Assembly (NCBI RefSeq): GCF_003228315.1
Contig: NZ_CP029693.1
Location: 930,001 to 994,000 of the forward strand
Source: Pseudomonas putida
GTDB taxonomy: Bacteria > Pseudomonadota > Gammaproteobacteria > Pseudomonadales > Pseudomonadaceae
Direction: 5' to 3'
DNA length: 64,000 nucleotides
How positions within the stretch are numbered: the stretch's first letter is position 1; the number at the start of each line of letters is the position of its first letter. The position numbers and the translations under genes are program-made. The notes under the pieces were generated by a model. That model saw only the letters and a program-made list of their open reading frames with translations, searched no databases and was not told the origin of the DNA. This document shows, in pieces, positions 25,135 through 33,935 of this stretch.

Positions 25135-26317
25135 TATACAGACCGGAGCAGCGGTCCATCAATGCGCCCATCCGTGCCAGATACTCGCCACGACCCAGGT
25201 GGAGAATGTGGTTGCCGGGAAACCAGTGCAACGCGCTTCCCGGCCAGTGCCCGTGCAGCAGCCGCAGGTGACGTGGCAGGGTCACCCGGTCCCCGGCACC
25301 ACCGACGATCAGCATGCGCTCCCCTTCAAGGCGCGGGGCGTAGGTCAGCGGGTTGTGCACGGCCAATAACCCGCGCATCTCGGCCACGCCTATGCCCTGG
25401 CTGCGCATCAGCCGCGACAACAGTAATCCCGTGGGCTGCCACTCAAGGAACACATCCACCGGGCTGACGGCGGGCACAATCGGCACGCACCAGTCCAGGC
25501 GGTCATCAACGGCTGCCAATAACGCTGCGGTGTATCCGCCGAGAGAAATCCCCGTCACGCCAATCTGCTCGACACCGCGCCTCTGTAGATAGTCGATGAA
25601 CACCCGCAGGTCATGGATCGCATGCAGCGGCGCCTCGTTGAAGGCCACCAGCCCGCTGCCAAACAGACCCTGGCCGCTGAACCAGTCGCCGTGCTCGGCG
25701 CGCTGGCCGTGGTGCGGATAGGTGAACAGCAGGATGTCGTAGCCCCGGCGATAGAACCCGGCCAGCTTCAAGGCATGGGCATTGAGCCAATGGGGGTCGG
25801 CAGCGAAACCGTGGATGACGATCAATGTCGGTCGCGGCCGGTCGCCATGGCACCAGTGCTGGGCATGGGCGTACGCATTGCGCTGCATGGCCTCGAACTG
25901 TGGGCGTGCGAATGGATTGAGTGGTTTGAACGGGCTGGAAAAACGCAGCTGAAAACGGCGAATGTCCTTGCCGGGCAACGCGCGTTCCGACATGACAATG
26001 CCCTCAGGCGGTGGCAGGAATACTTGCGACGCGTCCCCCGCGCGCGCCAGCGGTTCGTAGAAGCGCAGTGCGTCGAACTCGCGCTGCACACGGCCAGGTT
26101 TGCCCAGCGTCGCCAGCGCGGACGCCGCCACCGTGGCCGACAGCGACGTGCGCATCACCCGCTCGATCGCGGCGCTGCCGTGGATCTTCAGGCGGTGTCG
26201 GGCATCCAGCTCGGTACCATCGCCCTGGCGCCAGAAGTCTTCGGACAAACGCTCCCACCAGGGGCTGTGTGAATTGCCTGGCCCCTCCTCACTCACGCAC
26301 TGCTCTTCACGCCACAC
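25121..26317 (-). CDS. Alpha/beta hydrolase
   Basis: 398 residues from a GTG at 26317 preceded by GGGGAGG at a good distance; the longer frame to 26497 would run through the divergent promoter. The alpha/beta hydrolase core has an oxyanion segment LIVIHGFAADPHW, the nucleophile elbow GVTGISLGGYTAAL (Ser) and a late His in FPGNHILHLG. It is probably an esterase or lipase-like enzyme without a signal peptide. It diverges from the wax ester synthase gene, sharing a GC-rich dyad between them, which hints at common control and a lipid ester substrate. Confidence 0.8.
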   Translation of the reverse strand: MWREEQCVSEEGPGNSHSPWWERLSEDFWRQGDGTELDARHRLKIHGSAAIERVMRTSLSATVAASALATLGKPGRVQREFDALRFYEPLARAGDASQVFLPPPEGIVMSERALPGKDIRRFQLRFSSPFKPLNPFARPQFEAMQRNAYAHAQHWCHGDRPRPTLIVIHGFAADPHWLNAHALKLAGFYRRGYDILLFTYPHHGQRAEHGDWFSGQGLFGSGLVAFNEAPLHAIHDLRVFIDYLQRRGVEQIGVTGISLGGYTAALLAAVDDRLDWCVPIVPAVSPVDVFLEWQPTGLLLSRLMRSQGIGVAEMRGLLAVHNPLTYAPRLEGERMLIVGGAGDRVTLPRHLRLLHGHWPGSALHWFPGNHILHLGRGEYLARMGALMDRCSGLYTPST

Positions 26318-26417
26318 GCTGATCCCCTCCCCGGGCGGGGATCTGCGTGTACACCAAGGCGGCGCGCACGGGACCCTCCGATAGCCTCCAGCATAAAGAC
26401 CACAGTGGCAGCTCATG

Positions 26418-26435
26418 CCCCCCATTCGCAGGGGG
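26418..26435. promoter_or_regulatory. GC-rich dyad CCCCCC-attcgca-GGGGG
   Basis: Lies in the divergent promoter between the hydrolase (start 26317) and the wax ester synthase (start 26500, 65-82 bp downstream). Arms are C-rich and G-rich, like the dyad at 45904 (ATTCG in both spacers). Confidence 0.4.
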
Positions 26436-26499
26436 ACGGGGCGCAGGCAGATCGACGAATCTGCCAGCCAACCTCCAACACCTTGCGAGAGCCTCAACG

Positions 26500-28014
26500 A
26501 TGAGCAAACTCAGCGGGCAAGACGCCCTGTTCCTGAAAGTCGATCGTCCGCATGCCGCGTCGCACTGCACGATGATCTACATCTACGATCAGTCCACGGC
26601 AGAGGGGCAACGCCTCGGCTTTCGGGAGATCGTCCACCACATCTCGGACCGCCTCGACGTCTCGCCGGTGTTCAAGCGCAAGATCGTCCAGGTGCCCTTC
26701 GGTCTCGGTTATCCCTATTGGGTGGAAGACGATCTGTTCGACATCGACTTCCATGTCCGCCATTTCGCCCTGCCCAAGCCGGGCGACTGGCGCCAGTTCT
26801 GCATTCTGGTGTCACGCATCCACGCCCGCTCGGTGGACCTGTCCCGGGCGCCCTGGGAGATGTACGTGATCGAGGGCCTGGACAACATCGAGGGCATTCC
26901 CAAGGGCAGCTTTGCGATCCTGACCAAATCGCACCATGCCGCGATGGACGGCGCCGCGGCAGCGGAGCTGACCTGGGCGCTGCATGATCTGGCCGGTGAG
27001 CAAGGCAAACCCTCCCCCGTGGTTGGCCACAAGCCGGCGGCAGCCAGCTCGCCGCTGCGCTGGGGCCTGCTGGACACCGTCAGCCGCATGCTCACCGACA
27101 ACATTTCCGCCTCCGCGCGCATGGCCCTGCCACTGGCCCGCGTGTTGCCCAGGCTTACGGTCGCCAGCCTGCGCAAAATGGCGCGTTCAGTGCTGAGTTC
27201 CGAAGGAGGTGCACCGCGCACGCGGTTCAACAGCGACGTCACGTCCAGTCGGGTCTGGGATTCGGTCACCCTGGATCTTGCCGTGGTGAAACAGATCAAG
27301 AACCTGGTGCCCGGCGCGACGGTCAACGACGCCGTGCTGGCCCTGGTCGGCGGGGCGATGCGCCGCTACCTGATGGCCAAGGATGAACTGCCGGAGAAAT
27401 CGCTGGTGACCCTCGCACCGGTCAACACCCGCCAGGGCAATGAATCCGTCGCCGCCGGCAATACCGTGTCGATGCTCACCTTTCCCCTGCGCACGGACAT
27501 CGAAGACCCGGTCGAGCGACTCCAGGCGCTGCAGGCCGCCACTTCGCAATCCAAGGCGATCCAGAATGCGGTCGGTGCCAGCGATTTGACCAACCTGCAG
27601 AAATTCGCGCCCCCTGCCACCCTCGGTCTCGCCGGTCGCCTGGCAACGTTGATGGGCATGGGCGGCAAGGGCCCGGTGGTGTTGCACAACTGCATGGTGA
27701 CCAACGTCCCGGGACCCAATGTTCCGCTCTACATGCTCGGCGCCAAACTTGTGTACTGGTGCGGTGTCGGCCCGCTGGTCGACGGCCTGTCGCTGATCTG
27801 GAACCCCACCAGCTACTGCGGAAAAATGTTCATCTCGCTGACCAGCTCACCCAACGTGGTACCCGACCCGGACTTCCTCGCGCAGTGCCTGAAGGATTCC
27901 TACGAGCAAATGCAGGCCGTGGCGGCCGATGCAACCAACGCCAAGGCGCCGGAGACGGAGAAACGCAGGCGCGCCGCCCGAAAACCGGCGGCGCAGAAGG
28001 TCGATGAACAGTAA
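26500..28014 (+). CDS. Wax ester synthase / diacylglycerol acyltransferase (WS/DGAT)
   Basis: 504 residues from the ATG at 26500 (MSKLSGQDALFL, the usual family start). The catalytic motif HHxxxDG is present as KSHHAAMDGAAA near residue 150. Family motifs follow, such as NDAVLALVGGAMRRYL and the PLYMLGAKLVYWCGVGPL segment, and there is a Lys/Arg/Ala-rich C-terminus. These enzymes esterify acyl-CoA with long-chain alcohols (wax esters) or diacylglycerol (triacylglycerol) at the inner membrane. Fatty-acid-reductase genes that could supply alcohols occur 20-25 kb further on. WS/DGAT genes are not universal in Pseudomonas. It diverges from an alpha/beta hydrolase gene. Confidence 0.9.
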   Translation: MSKLSGQDALFLKVDRPHAASHCTMIYIYDQSTAEGQRLGFREIVHHISDRLDVSPVFKRKIVQVPFGLGYPYWVEDDLFDIDFHVRHFALPKPGDWRQFCILVSRIHARSVDLSRAPWEMYVIEGLDNIEGIPKGSFAILTKSHHAAMDGAAAAELTWALHDLAGEQGKPSPVVGHKPAAASSPLRWGLLDTVSRMLTDNISASARMALPLARVLPRLTVASLRKMARSVLSSEGGAPRTRFNSDVTSSRVWDSVTLDLAVVKQIKNLVPGATVNDAVLALVGGAMRRYLMAKDELPEKSLVTLAPVNTRQGNESVAAGNTVSMLTFPLRTDIEDPVERLQALQAATSQSKAIQNAVGASDLTNLQKFAPPATLGLAGRLATLMGMGGKGPVVLHNCMVTNVPGPNVPLYMLGAKLVYWCGVGPLVDGLSLIWNPTSYCGKMFISLTSSPNVVPDPDFLAQCLKDSYEQMQAVAADATNAKAPETEKRRRAARKPAAQKVDEQ

Positions 28015-28024
28015 GCACTCAACC

Positions 28025-28050
28025 GCCATGCTCCTCGCCCGGAGCATGGC
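28025..28050. terminator. Bidirectional hairpin between convergent genes
   Basis: A perfect 10-bp inverted repeat (GCCATGCTCC / GGAGCATGGC) with a 6-nt loop lies between the stop codons of the WS/DGAT and DUF2889 genes. There is no strong T-run on either side, so it may act as a hairpin terminator or RNA-stabilising element. Confidence 0.55.
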
Positions 28051-28055
28051 CCTCT

Positions 28056-28637
28056 TCAGCCATTTGAAGTCTCATCGCCGGGGCGCCACTGATTGACGCG
28101 TCGCGCGGCATCGCCGTCGGGGTGGTAGGCATGGCAGGTGCCGATTACCCAGTGAGCCGGCATCTTGAAATCAGGATCGGCAGCGGCACGCTGGCGCAGG
28201 CGTTTTTGCATGATGGGGGCCAGCGTCTGAATCGCCGTGGTCGCCATCGGGCCAAGCATTTCAGTCAGATGGGTACAGCCCTTCACCCCTGCAACCCGCT
28301 CCGCCACCCGCTTCTTGAAGCCGGCGCCGATGCGCAGCCCTACCAACGCCGCATAAGCTCGGTTGATGTGGCTGCACACGGGCGTGGGCGCCTGGTCGGT
28401 AACGGCCTTGAGCTGGCGTATGACCATGTTCTGGTCGACGGTCATGGTGATGCGCATGTAATGCAGCACCCCATCGGCGGGAATCGTTCCGTAAGCAAAT
28501 TGAGTGTCGACGCCCTTGGTATCGAGCAAGCAGCCTTCGATATCGAACAGGCCGTCATCGCGTTCATAACCGCTGCACACCACTTTGCGTGTGTGCAGCA
28601 GGCGCCGATTGGGGTTAGCGGAAATGGGTACGGACAT
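28056..28637 (-). CDS. DUF2889 family protein
   Basis: 193 residues from the ATG at 28637 (MSVPISANPNRRLLHTRKV); the upstream ATG at 28643 is only 3 nt from the GGAG. The sequence fits DUF2889 (RKVVCSGYERDDGLFDIEGCLLDTK, with a later GCTHLTEML segment). The function of this family is unknown. Members are common beside acyl-CoA and steroid-type degradation genes. It is the last gene of a five-gene operon with an SDR, two MaoC proteins and an SCP2-type thiolase, all spaced by 10-71 bp. Confidence 0.8.
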   Translation of the reverse strand: MSVPISANPNRRLLHTRKVVCSGYERDDGLFDIEGCLLDTKGVDTQFAYGTIPADGVLHYMRITMTVDQNMVIRQLKAVTDQAPTPVCSHINRAYAALVGLRIGAGFKKRVAERVAGVKGCTHLTEMLGPMATTAIQTLAPIMQKRLRQRAAADPDFKMPAHWVIGTCHAYHPDGDAARRVNQWRPGDETSNG

Positions 28638-28685
28638 GGCCATGCACTCCAGGATGGCGGAGCGCCGCAACGCCCCGCCCGGTTC

Positions 28686-29513
28686 TCAGACGTTACCCAG
28701 GCCACCGCCGCAGACCAGGACCTGGCCGCTGACGTAATCCGACTCCGGAATGCAAAACAGATACACGGCGCCAGCCGCTTCTTCGGTATTGCCCGGACGC
28801 CCCAGCGGGATCATGTTTTTGGACTGTTCGACAATGGCCGGGCTGATGCCCACCTTGATCTCCCGGCCTTCGATGTTGATGAAGTGCGGGTCGCCCTCCA
28901 CCGGCTGGGTCTGGCGGGTCTCGATGTGGCCGAAGGCAACCGCGTTGACGTTGACCTTCATGCGTCCCCATTCCTTGGCCAGGCACTTGGTCATGCCCAG
29001 CACGCCAGCCTTGGCCGTGGAGTAGTTGACCTGGCCCGGGTTGCCGCCAGCGGACGTCGAGGCGATGTTGACCACCTTGCGATTGACCACGCGACCTTCG
29101 GCGGCCTCTTTCTTGGCCATGGCACTGATGATCGGCTGGGCGGCGCGCAGGATGCGGAACGGCGCGGTGATGTGGCAATCGATGATCGCGTACCACTGCT
29201 CGTCGCTCATCTTCTGGATCACGTTGTCCCAGGTGTAGCCGGCGTTGTTGACGATGATGTCGATGGCGCCGTAGTTGTCGACCGCGGTCTTGACGAAGCG
29301 ATCGGCGAAATCGGCGGCCGTGACGCTGCCGACGCAAGCCACCGCCTCACCACCCAGGGCACGGATCTCGGCCACCACTTCTTCGGCCGGGCCGGCGTCC
29401 AGGTCATTGACCACCACGCGCGCGCCGTCACCGGCCAGTTTCAGGGCGACACTACGGCCGATGCCACGCCCGGAACCGGTAACCAGCGCGACTTTGCCTT
29501 CGAGTTTTTTCAT
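28686..29513 (-). CDS. Short-chain dehydrogenase (3-hydroxyacyl-CoA dehydrogenase-type)
   Basis: 275 residues. The N-terminal TGSGRGIG cofactor loop follows MKKLEGKVALV, the NNAG motif is present, and the YSTAK active-site segment lies near residue 182 after a catalytic Ser. The Asp-rich segment VVVNDLDAG suits NAD preference. It is like the SDR half of MFE-2/17beta-HSD type 4. The likely reaction is oxidation of a 3-hydroxyacyl-CoA to a 3-ketoacyl-CoA. It is encoded between two MaoC hydratase genes and DUF2889, with the thiolase at the operon head; together they would form one complete beta-oxidation set after the dehydrogenase step. Confidence 0.85.
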   Translation of the reverse strand: MKKLEGKVALVTGSGRGIGRSVALKLAGDGARVVVNDLDAGPAEEVVAEIRALGGEAVACVGSVTAADFADRFVKTAVDNYGAIDIIVNNAGYTWDNVIQKMSDEQWYAIIDCHITAPFRILRAAQPIISAMAKKEAAEGRVVNRKVVNIASTSAGGNPGQVNYSTAKAGVLGMTKCLAKEWGRMKVNVNAVAFGHIETRQTQPVEGDPHFINIEGREIKVGISPAIVEQSKNMIPLGRPGNTEEAAGAVYLFCIPESDYVSGQVLVCGGGLGNV

Positions 29514-29566
29514 CGGGTTATTCCTTGTTTTTGTTGGGTTCAGATAAGCACTTCAGATGAGCTACT

Positions 29567-29977
29567 TCAGATGAGCGCCACGGTGGCTTCGCCGACGAGT
29601 TTTTCGTCGCCGTACTGGTTGACACAGCGGATCGCCAGGCGCGCGCGTGGCTCGCCGGCGACCTCGAACAGCTCGATCACCTTGCCGTGGCAGGTGGGGA
29701 CGTGCCCGAGTTGGGTGATGCCGGTAAATCGCACCGCCAGGCTGCGGATTTGCCGTTGCGCGACCCAGCCGGTGAGCAAGCGCCCCAGGTAGGCCACCGA
29801 CAACATGCCGTGGGCGAAGACATCGGGCTGGCGGGCCTTGCGGGCGAAGTCCAGATCGATGTGCACCTGGTTGTGATCGCCCGAGGCCCCTGCATATAAC
29901 GCCAGCGTGGTGCGGTTGATGGCCGGTAACGTCAGGGGCGGCAGCTCGAAGCCGATCTGCACATCATTTGCGTTCAT
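29567..29977 (-). CDS. MaoC-type enoyl-CoA hydratase subunit
   Basis: 136 residues from the ATG at 29977 (GAGGAG upstream). It is a single hot-dog fold with the hydratase-2 motif YAGASGDHNQVHIDLDFARKA, holding the Asp-His catalytic pair near residues 34-40, and the DVFAHGMLSVAYLG segment. The frame from 30049 is longer but overlaps the previous gene. It lies 10 bp after a MaoC N-terminal-type gene that lacks this motif. In steroid degraders such pairs form a heteromeric hydratase (for example ChsH1/ChsH2); the same is inferred here. Confidence 0.85.
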   Translation of the reverse strand: MNANDVQIGFELPPLTLPAINRTTLALYAGASGDHNQVHIDLDFARKARQPDVFAHGMLSVAYLGRLLTGWVAQRQIRSLAVRFTGITQLGHVPTCHGKVIELFEVAGEPRARLAIRCVNQYGDEKLVGEATVALI

Positions 29978-29987
29978 GTCGGGCTCC

Positions 29988-30428
29988 TCAGCGCTGCACG
30001 AGCGACGAGCGGATATCAGCGATGTGCTGACCCTCCTGGTTGGTGACACGGGTCTGCTGCACCACGAAGGTCAGCGCCCCGCCCTTTTTCTCGTAGACAT
30101 CCACCACCCGGGTATCGAAAGTCAGCACGTCACCGGCATAGGCCAGGGCGTGATACTCGAAACCCTGTTCGGCATGGAGGATGCGCCCCAGATCGAACTC
30201 GAAAATGTCCTGCACGATATGGTCGCTATCACGCCCTTCGGCTTCCAGGCACATCAGGAAACTGGGCGGTACCGGCAACGACCGGTGGCCGGCCTCCCGG
30301 GCGGCGCTTTCATCGGTGTACACCGGGTCGGTTTCGCCGATGGCCTTGGCGAAAAAGCGCAGGCGACCCTTTTCGACTTCGCAGCGGGTCACGCCCAATG
30401 AGCGGCCGATCAGACTCTTGTCTGGCAT
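29988..30428 (-). CDS. MaoC N-terminal-domain (FAS1-type dehydratase) subunit
   Basis: 146 residues with the MaoC_dehydrat_N pattern: GRSLGVTRCEVEKGRLRFFAKAIGETDPVYTDESAAREAGH and PVPPSFLMCLE. Unlike the next gene it lacks the full Asp-His hydratase-2 motif, so it probably forms the substrate-binding half of a two-subunit enoyl-CoA hydratase. It is separated by 10 bp from that partner and by 71 bp from the upstream thiolase gene. The ATG at 30428 follows AGGA by about 9 nt. Confidence 0.8.
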   Translation of the reverse strand: MPDKSLIGRSLGVTRCEVEKGRLRFFAKAIGETDPVYTDESAAREAGHRSLPVPPSFLMCLEAEGRDSDHIVQDIFEFDLGRILHAEQGFEYHALAYAGDVLTFDTRVVDVYEKKGGALTFVVQQTRVTNQEGQHIADIRSSLVQR

Positions 30429-30499
30429 GTCAGGCAGTCCTGTCAGTCAGTTTTGTCAATCAGGGGAAAAAGGCGCGCCCAAGCGGGCGCGCCGTGTCA

Positions 30500-31687
30500 T
30501 CAGCCGCGACCGAACAGGGTCACGATGCCGGCGCCGCCCAGGCCCAGGTTGTGCTGCAAGGCGTGCTCAAGATGCTCCACCTGACGCTTGTCGGCGGTGC
30601 CGCGCAGTTGATGGGTCAGCTCGTAGCATTGGGCCAGGCCGGTGGCACCCAGCGGGTGACCCTTGGACAGCAGGCCGCCCGACGGGTTGATCACCACTTG
30701 CCCGCCGTATGTATTGTCGCCGTCCATCACGAACTTCTCCGCCCCGCCTTCCGGGCAGAAGCCCAGGCCCTCGTAGGTCAGCAATTCGTTATGGGCGAAG
30801 CAGTCGTGCAGTTCGCAAACACGGATGTCTTCCGGTCCGACGCCGGCTTTTTCGTACACCTCTGTGGCCGCCTGACGGGTCATGCCGACACCAACGATGC
30901 TGATCAGTGATGGCGGATCAAAGGCCGCTGGCTGATCGGTCACCAACGCCTGGGCGAGGATGCACACATCGGTACGCAGGCCGTGCTGCTTGGCGAAGCG
31001 CTCGGAAACCACGATGGCCGCGGCACCTCCGCAGGTCGGCGGGCACGCCATCAGACGGGTCATGACGCCGGGGAAAATCACCTGGTCGGCCATCACTTCT
31101 TCGGTGGTAATCACCTTCTTGAACACCGACAACGGGTTGTTGGCGGCATGTCGACTGGCCTTGGCGCGAATGGCGGCAAAGGTTTCCATCTTCGTGCCGT
31201 ATTTCTCCATGTGCTCTTTACCGGCGCCCCCGAAGAATTTCAGGGCATCCGGCATTTCACGGCCTTCCGGGAAGATCGCGTCGGCCACTTCATGGCCCTT
31301 GCCGTAGGTAATCGGCCGGTCAAGCCAGTGGGATTTCAGGGCGCCGGGCTGCATCTGCTCGAAACCGAACGCCAGGGCGCAATCCACGGCGCCGCTTTCC
31401 ACGGCCTGGCGTGCCAGAAAGAGCGCGGTGGAACCGCTGCCGCAGTTGTTGTTGACGTTGATCACCGGAATACCGCTCAGGCCCACCTCATACAGCGCCG
31501 ACTGGCCGCTGGTGGAGTCGCCGTATACATACCCGGCGTACGCCTGTTGCACCTTGCGGTAGTCCAGGCCGGCATCCTGCAGGGCCTGGCGAATGGCTTG
31601 CGCACCCATCTCGATATACGTACCGCTTTGACCAGGCTTGGCAAACGGGATCATGCCGACACCGGCTACATAGACTTTCTGCGACAT
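30500..31687 (-). CDS. SCP2-type thiolase / lipid-transfer protein
   Basis: 395 residues from the ATG at 31687, preceded by GGAGAAAAAG; the reading frame to 32203 has extra N-terminal sequence without family similarity. The thiolase fold has the nucleophile Cys82 (NVNNNCGSGS), a CELHDCFAHNE segment and the NPSGGLLSKGHPLGATG His segment. It is complete and probably cleaves branched or bulky 3-ketoacyl-CoA in the way of SCPx or FadA5-like enzymes. It heads an operon with MaoC, MaoC, SDR and DUF2889 genes. It diverges from the DUF1302 gene over a region with two GC-rich dyads. Confidence 0.88.
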   Translation of the reverse strand: MSQKVYVAGVGMIPFAKPGQSGTYIEMGAQAIRQALQDAGLDYRKVQQAYAGYVYGDSTSGQSALYEVGLSGIPVINVNNNCGSGSTALFLARQAVESGAVDCALAFGFEQMQPGALKSHWLDRPITYGKGHEVADAIFPEGREMPDALKFFGGAGKEHMEKYGTKMETFAAIRAKASRHAANNPLSVFKKVITTEEVMADQVIFPGVMTRLMACPPTCGGAAAIVVSERFAKQHGLRTDVCILAQALVTDQPAAFDPPSLISIVGVGMTRQAATEVYEKAGVGPEDIRVCELHDCFAHNELLTYEGLGFCPEGGAEKFVMDGDNTYGGQVVINPSGGLLSKGHPLGATGLAQCYELTHQLRGTADKRQVEHLEHALQHNLGLGGAGIVTLFGRG

Positions 31688-31791
31688 CTTTTTCTCCAGG
31701 GTGAGTTGAACAGGTTTGGGCGATGACGCCGCAACGGCGTCATGCCTGTAGAGCCCTGGAGTCGATGGTCCTGTAACCCCGCGCAGTATCC

Positions 31792-31810
31792 CCCCCTCTT
31801 GTCGAGGGGG
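31792..31810. promoter_or_regulatory. GC-rich dyad CCCCCTC-ttgtc-GAGGGGG
   Basis: Perfect 7-bp arms and a 5-nt spacer; only one spacer base differs from the dyad at 25116. It is 105-123 bp upstream of the thiolase start at 31687. Confidence 0.55.
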
Positions 31811-31881
31811 ATTGTCCGAACCCATCAGGCAGCAGATCGCGCGCCCTTTAAGGCAACCCTTGTTTTGTCGGCTGGTGCCTT

Positions 31882-31903
31882 CCCCCCCTTTCAGGAGGGG
31901 GGG
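31882..31903. promoter_or_regulatory. GC-rich dyad CCCCCCCT-N6-AGGGGGGG
   Basis: Perfect 8-bp arms in the same divergent region as the dyad at 31792, about 200 bp upstream of the DUF1302 start at 32106. Confidence 0.45.
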
Positions 31904-32105
31904 AGCGATGGAAAACCCGTAGGAAGGTGTATTGGCCGATGAGGTATCGAATCGGCACACCGTTGGACAACGGTGAAACCCAAGAAACCAGGGGCACGAG
32001 CGCACCGAAATCTTCACTGCCACCTGGGCCGTTCTGCCAATCCTGAAACCGGGTCGGCCTGTGTTGCGACCCTGAAATGCGGGAAACACGAAATTGGAGC
32101 ACCGA

Positions 32106-33920
32106 ATGACAATAAGAAAACCGGTAGTATTCCAGCCACACCTGCTCGCCGCCGCCGTCACCCTCGGCACGGCCATGCCGGCTGGTGCCGTCGACTTCAA
32201 CATCGGCGATATTCAAGGCAAGTTCGATTCGTCGCTGTCCATCGGGGGAAGCTGGTCGACCACCAACGCCGACCCCAACTTCATTTCCAACTTCAACTCC
32301 CAGGGCGTCAAAGGCAAGGCATCGTCGCGCACCGCCGACGATGGCCGCCTGAACTTCCGTGCCGGCGAAAACTTCTCGACCATCTTCAAGGGCATCCATG
32401 ACCTTGAACTGAAGTACGGCGACAGCGGCGCCTTCCTGCGGGGCAAATACTGGTACGACTTCGAGCAGGCGGACGGTCACCAGCATTTCTATGACATCGA
32501 AAACAAGGGTCGGGACGAAGCGGCACGGACCCAGGGTGGTCAGTTCCTCGATGCGTTCATCTACCACAACTACAACTTGGGCGATCTGCCAGGCAACGTG
32601 CGGTTGGGCAAGCAGGTGGTGAACTGGGGTGAAAGTACCTTCATCCAGAACGGCATCAGCGTCATCAACCCGACCGACGTGTCCGCCCTGCGCCGACCGG
32701 GTTCGGAGGTCAAGGAAGCGCTGGTTCCGGTCAACATGTTCTACCTGTCCCAGGGCCTGAGCGAAAACATCACCGCCGAAGGCTTTTACCAACTGGAGTG
32801 GGAGCACACGGTAGTCGACAACTGCGGCACCTTCTTCGGCGTCGATGGCATTGCCTCGGGCTGCAATGACCGCCTGGTGGTCACCGGCGACGACCTGGCG
32901 CCGGGTGTCGCGAAGAACACCGGAGGCCCGGCGACCCTGGTCCGTGGCGGCACCGACGATGCCTATATTCCGCGCAGCAAGGACAACGACGCCCGCGACA
33001 GCGGCCAATACGGCGTGGCCTTGCGCTGGTTCGTGCCGGAGCTGAACGACACCGAGTTCGCCGGCTACGTGATGAACTACCACAGTCGTGCGCCGTTCCT
33101 CAGCCTGACCACCGCCACCAACCTGTCCAACCAGTTGACAGCGATCCGCAGTGCCCGGTACTTCATCGACTTCCCGGAAGATATCCGTCTCTATGGCCTG
33201 AGTTTCGCCACCAACCTGGCGGGCACCTCCTTCAGTGGTGAACTCAGCTACCGGCCCAACATGCCGCTGCAGATCAACACCGCCGACCTTAACCTCGCCG
33301 CGCTCGGCACCGCTGTATCGCCGATCTATGTCAGCGGTACGCAGAAGCTGCAAGCCGGGGCGGACATTCCTGGCTACAAGCGCATGCCGGTCACCCAGGC
33401 TCAGGTCAGCGCAACGAAGCTGTTCAACCAGGTGGCTGGCGCTGACCGCCTGACCCTGGTCGGCGAAGTCGGCTACAACCACATCGGAGGCGTGGAATCA
33501 GCCGATGGCAACAACATCCGCTTCGGTCGCAACCCGGTGTTCGGCGCCGGCCAACTGACCAACCAGGCGGTGTGCGTCGGCAGTGCCCCGGGCACGGCCA
33601 ACGCCAGTAACCCGCAACAGCAATGCAACGACAACGGTTTCTACACCAGCAATTCCTGGGGTTACCGCCTGCGTGCGCAGCTGGACTACCCCAACGCGAT
33701 TGCCGGCGTGAACCTGTCACCCAACGTGGCCTGGTCCCATGACGTCGACGGTTATGGCCCCAACTTCGAGCAAGGGCAAAAGGCCGTCAGCCTGGGCCTC
33801 AACGCCGACTACCAGAACACCTACACCGCCAGCCTGGCCTACACCGACTTTTTTGGCGGTCGCTTCAACACCCAGACCGATCGTGACTTCGTGGCGCTCA
33901 GCGTCGGCGTGAACTTCTGA
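32106..33920 (+). CDS. DUF1302 family outer-membrane protein
   Basis: 604 residues from the ATG at 32106 (GGAG 6 nt before). A signal peptide ends near VTLGTAMPAGA. The mature part, VDFNIGDIQGKFDSSLSIGGSWSTT, is typical of DUF1302; many aromatic-ended strands and a terminal Phe (ALSVGVNF) point to an outer-membrane beta-barrel. DUF1302 and DUF1329 proteins are regularly encoded together in degraders of steroids, terpenoids and other hydrophobic compounds, and are thought to help uptake. The DUF1329 gene follows 15 bp later. The role in uptake is family knowledge plus inference. Confidence 0.88.
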   Translation: MTIRKPVVFQPHLLAAAVTLGTAMPAGAVDFNIGDIQGKFDSSLSIGGSWSTTNADPNFISNFNSQGVKGKASSRTADDGRLNFRAGENFSTIFKGIHDLELKYGDSGAFLRGKYWYDFEQADGHQHFYDIENKGRDEAARTQGGQFLDAFIYHNYNLGDLPGNVRLGKQVVNWGESTFIQNGISVINPTDVSALRRPGSEVKEALVPVNMFYLSQGLSENITAEGFYQLEWEHTVVDNCGTFFGVDGIASGCNDRLVVTGDDLAPGVAKNTGGPATLVRGGTDDAYIPRSKDNDARDSGQYGVALRWFVPELNDTEFAGYVMNYHSRAPFLSLTTATNLSNQLTAIRSARYFIDFPEDIRLYGLSFATNLAGTSFSGELSYRPNMPLQINTADLNLAALGTAVSPIYVSGTQKLQAGADIPGYKRMPVTQAQVSATKLFNQVAGADRLTLVGEVGYNHIGGVESADGNNIRFGRNPVFGAGQLTNQAVCVGSAPGTANASNPQQQCNDNGFYTSNSWGYRLRAQLDYPNAIAGVNLSPNVAWSHDVDGYGPNFEQGQKAVSLGLNADYQNTYTASLAYTDFFGGRFNTQTDRDFVALSVGVNF

Positions 33921-33935
33921 CACAGGTACAAAAGC

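Larger units (their letters stand above)
31688..32105. other. Divergent regulatory region, thiolase operon / DUF1302
   Basis: 418 bp with no gene. It contains the GC-rich dyads at 31792 and 31882 and must hold both promoters. Confidence 0.6.
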